Both the position numbers and the translations under genes were made by a program. A stretch of DNA of 22,131 nucleotides from JACVSF01 sp036702855. GTDB taxonomy: Bacteria > Cyanobacteriota > Cyanobacteriia > Phormidesmidales > Phormidesmidaceae. Location of the stretch: contig DATNQF010000072.1 of the NCBI GenBank assembly GCA_036702855.1, forward strand, positions 1-22,131, in the 5' to 3' direction. The notes beneath the pieces are model-generated. The model was not told the DNA's origin and did not search any database. It saw nothing but the letters and a program-made list of their open reading frames with translations. Of this stretch, positions 21,542-22,131 are shown one piece after another (the stretch's first letter is position 1; each line of letters opens with the position of its first letter).

Positions 21542-22131
21542 GTGACGACCGAACCTCAGTCAACGGGGTCTCGGAGTGAATTGCGTGACCTAGTACGGTC
21601 ACAGCTCGAAATCCTCCTGACTCAAAAGAATTATGAAGGGGCTAAGACCCTGCTGCGTCCGGTGCAAGAGGTGGACATTGCTGAGGCGATTGAAGGATTG
21701 CCTCAATCAATGCAAATTATTGCCTTTCGGCTACTGCCCAAGGCCGAGGCGATTGAGGTGTACGAACACCTTGGGTCTGAGACTCAGCAAACCCTAATTG
21801 AGAAATTCCGCGACCAAGAGGCCCGCGAGATTGTCGAAAACATGTCTCCTGACGACCGGGCCAGCTTGTTTGATGAACTGCCTCCCCGATTAGTGCGACA
21901 CATGCTGGCCCAGCTCAGCTATGAGGAACGCCATTCGACCTCGCTGTTACTGGGTTATCGGCCCAACACGGCAGGGCGGCTGATGACCCCCAAATTTATC
22001 TCCCTCGACACCACCTTGACCGTTGCCCAGGCTCAGGAACGGGCGCGCCGAAAGGCAAAAGACGCGGAAATCAGTTACTACCTCTATGTCACCGATGCCG
22101 CTAAACGGCTGGTGGGTACCGTGTCTTTTCG
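21542..22131 (+). CDS. mgtE: MgtE-type magnesium transporter, N-terminal part (runs off window)
   Basis: The first 196 codons are present; the gene continues past the window end. The start is GTG at 21542 with a G-run (GGGGG) about 7 nt upstream; a TTG at 21536 is also in frame. The visible part is the cytoplasmic Mg2+-sensing region: an N-domain of helical repeats (EAIEGLPQSMQIIAFRLLPK, MSPDDRASLFDELPPRL) and the beginning of the CBS domains (AGRLMTPKFISLD, YYLYVTDAAKRLVGTVSF). In MgtE these domains close the channel when cytoplasmic Mg2+ is high; the transmembrane part would follow downstream. It is divergent from cofH with about 70 nt between starts. Confidence 0.92.
   Translation, partial: MTTEPQSTGSRSELRDLVRSQLEILLTQKNYEGAKTLLRPVQEVDIAEAIEGLPQSMQIIAFRLLPKAEAIEVYEHLGSETQQTLIEKFRDQEAREIVENMSPDDRASLFDELPPRLVRHMLAQLSYEERHSTSLLLGYRPNTAGRLMTPKFISLDTTLTVAQAQERARRKAKDAEISYYLYVTDAAKRLVGTVSF

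Noticed and set aside
1..22131. tRNA, rRNA, CRISPR array, transposase or integrase
   Set aside because: Reading both strands, I saw no cloverleaf-type gene with a CCA-type end, no regularly spaced direct repeats of CRISPR size, and no transposase or recombinase motifs. A covariance-model search was not possible.

Overview
The window is chromosomal DNA of a cyanobacterium. It carries about 17 copies of the HIP1 octamer GCGATCGC, phylloquinone genes (menD and an isochorismate synthase), a pair of class C flavodiiron proteins (flv1 and flv3) and cofH of deazaflavin (F0) synthesis. No plastid, phage or plasmid hallmark genes are visible, and I cannot name the genus.

Layout. 1-363 holds no convincing gene. 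364-3224 (+) encodes two peptidase-type hydrolases: an M20 amidohydrolase and a short M17 leucyl-aminopeptidase-type enzyme with a TTG start. 3301-5401 (-) is menD followed by a 73-aa conserved-looking protein. 5862-7862 (+) is a manganese catalase with a long, possibly structured leader, then a DsbA-like protein. 7963-9381 (-) is a menF-type isochorismate synthase. 9382-10508 is an accessory-looking segment: a short remnant of the 3' end of flv1, then a TerB-like gene, then a strong terminator hairpin. 10509-14152 (-) is the flv3-flv1 unit. 14396-18309 (+) runs MnmC1-like methyltransferase, receiver/HD-GYP regulator, Trypco1 (CU044_2847-type) small protein, and a 445-aa protein I do not recognise. 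18306-19508 (-) holds a small protein-kinase-like gene and a YdcZ-type membrane protein. 19680-20354 (+) is a secreted hypothetical protein whose 3' end overlaps cofH (20276-21469, -) by 79 nt. From 21542 (+) an mgtE gene runs off the window.

How the genes fit together. Several products act around photosystem I and oxygen. MenD and isochorismate synthase make the precursor of phylloquinone, the PSI A1 quinone. Flv1/Flv3 pass electrons from PSI to O2, giving water. Mn catalase removes H2O2. CofH makes the deazaflavin used in cyanobacteria by DNA photolyase. This grouping is an inference from gene function; the genes are on both strands and do not form one operon.

Most unusual points: (1) a degenerate copy of the last ~20 codons of flv1 lies on the far side of the TerB-like gene, so the islet is flanked by direct repeats of a gene 3' end; (2) menD contains an apparent in-frame insertion made of a perfect GC-rich palindrome plus a pyrimidine-rich tract that looks like intergenic repeat DNA; (3) a near-identical hairpin sequence occurs between flv3 and flv1 and again inside the methyltransferase gene; (4) a Trypco1 gene has no trypsin-like partner in view and sits between a cyclic-dinucleotide-type regulator and an unknown conserved-looking protein. 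I did not find a complete, clearly new multi-gene system.
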